A stretch of DNA of 64,000 nucleotides from Pelagomonas calceolata. Lineage: Eukaryota > Sar > Pelagophyceae > Pelagomonadales > Pelagomonadaceae. Below, in pieces: positions 63,926 through 64,000 of the stretch (position 1 is the first letter of the stretch; each line of letters opens with the position of its first letter). A model generated the notes under the pieces. The model was not told the DNA's origin, ran no database searches, and worked only from the letters and a program-made list of their open reading frames with translations. Both the position numbers and the translations under genes were made by a program. The stretch is from positions 958,501 through 1,022,500 of the forward strand of contig CAKKNE010000002.1 of NCBI GenBank assembly GCA_918797485.1. The letters run 5' to 3'.

Positions 63926-64000
63926 GAGCCGTCGCTTTCGCATTGTAACTATAAAACTAGTAATAGGAGTCCTGCGGGCGGGCGCGCGGGGGCTCGACGG

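Overview
The window is nuclear DNA of a GC-rich, gene-dense photosynthetic stramenopile, most likely a pelagophyte of the Aureococcus/Pelagomonas kind (inference). The grounds are a fucoxanthin-chlorophyll type antenna protein with an ASAFAP-like plastid leader (34.7-35.3 kb), a second ASAFAP-like leader at 14.1 kb, eukaryote-only genes (eL13, PIG-V, NDUFB7, kinesin, CAMTA, heterotrimeric G-beta), few and short GT-AG introns, and introns built around terminal inverted repeats like the introners known from such algae. I see no rRNA, CRISPR array or prokaryotic operon.

Layout. 0-10 kb: a secreted C-type-lectin protein cut by the window edge, a fused UreD-UreF urease maturation factor, a glutaredoxin-like protein without active-site cysteines, a Notch-repeat (LNR) secreted protein, a single-chain urease and a mitochondrial carrier. 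10-25 kb: ankyrin, TPR and plastid proteins, a membrane-anchored HECT ubiquitin ligase with a cysteine-rich lumenal domain, a three-exon fatty-acid-hydroxylase-family enzyme, an NFACT-R protein, PIG-V, a tRNA gene, a small split gene with an introner-like intron, a type I membrane protein and an RRM protein. 25-36 kb: eL13, an NTPCR-type NTPase, three Fe(II)/2-oxoglutarate oxygenases, a SAM-domain protein, an Mpo1-like protein with an inserted domain and the antenna protein. 36-47 kb: a 1085-residue protein joining a Ufd2-type E4 core to an E2 (UBC) domain, G-beta, an F-box-like/zinc protein, a PhnN-like kinase fused to a 2H phosphoesterase, a GPAT-type acyltransferase and an ankyrin protein. 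47-64 kb: an ABCG transporter and a helical-repeat/SAP protein (both interrupted by introner-like introns), prolyl 4-hydroxylase, MYND protein, a complete CAMTA, a SAM/cold-shock-like/RING protein, an F-box-like kinesin, a heme-oxygenase-like protein and NDUFB7.

How the genes relate. The urease gene and its fused chaperone lie 2.2 kb apart with two unrelated genes between them. Ubiquitin-pathway genes are frequent and oddly built (HECT receptor, E4-E2 fusion, RING protein, F-box-like proteins). Two non-coding families recur at fixed places. A 22-24 bp element with GCTAG/CTAGC ends lies about 100-260 bp upstream of at least eight start codons. A 55-bp GC-rich repeat lies about 180-230 bp upstream of three minus-strand genes. 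Both look like promoter elements. Several genes only make sense with an ATG internal to the longest open frame; the chosen start is given in each entry.
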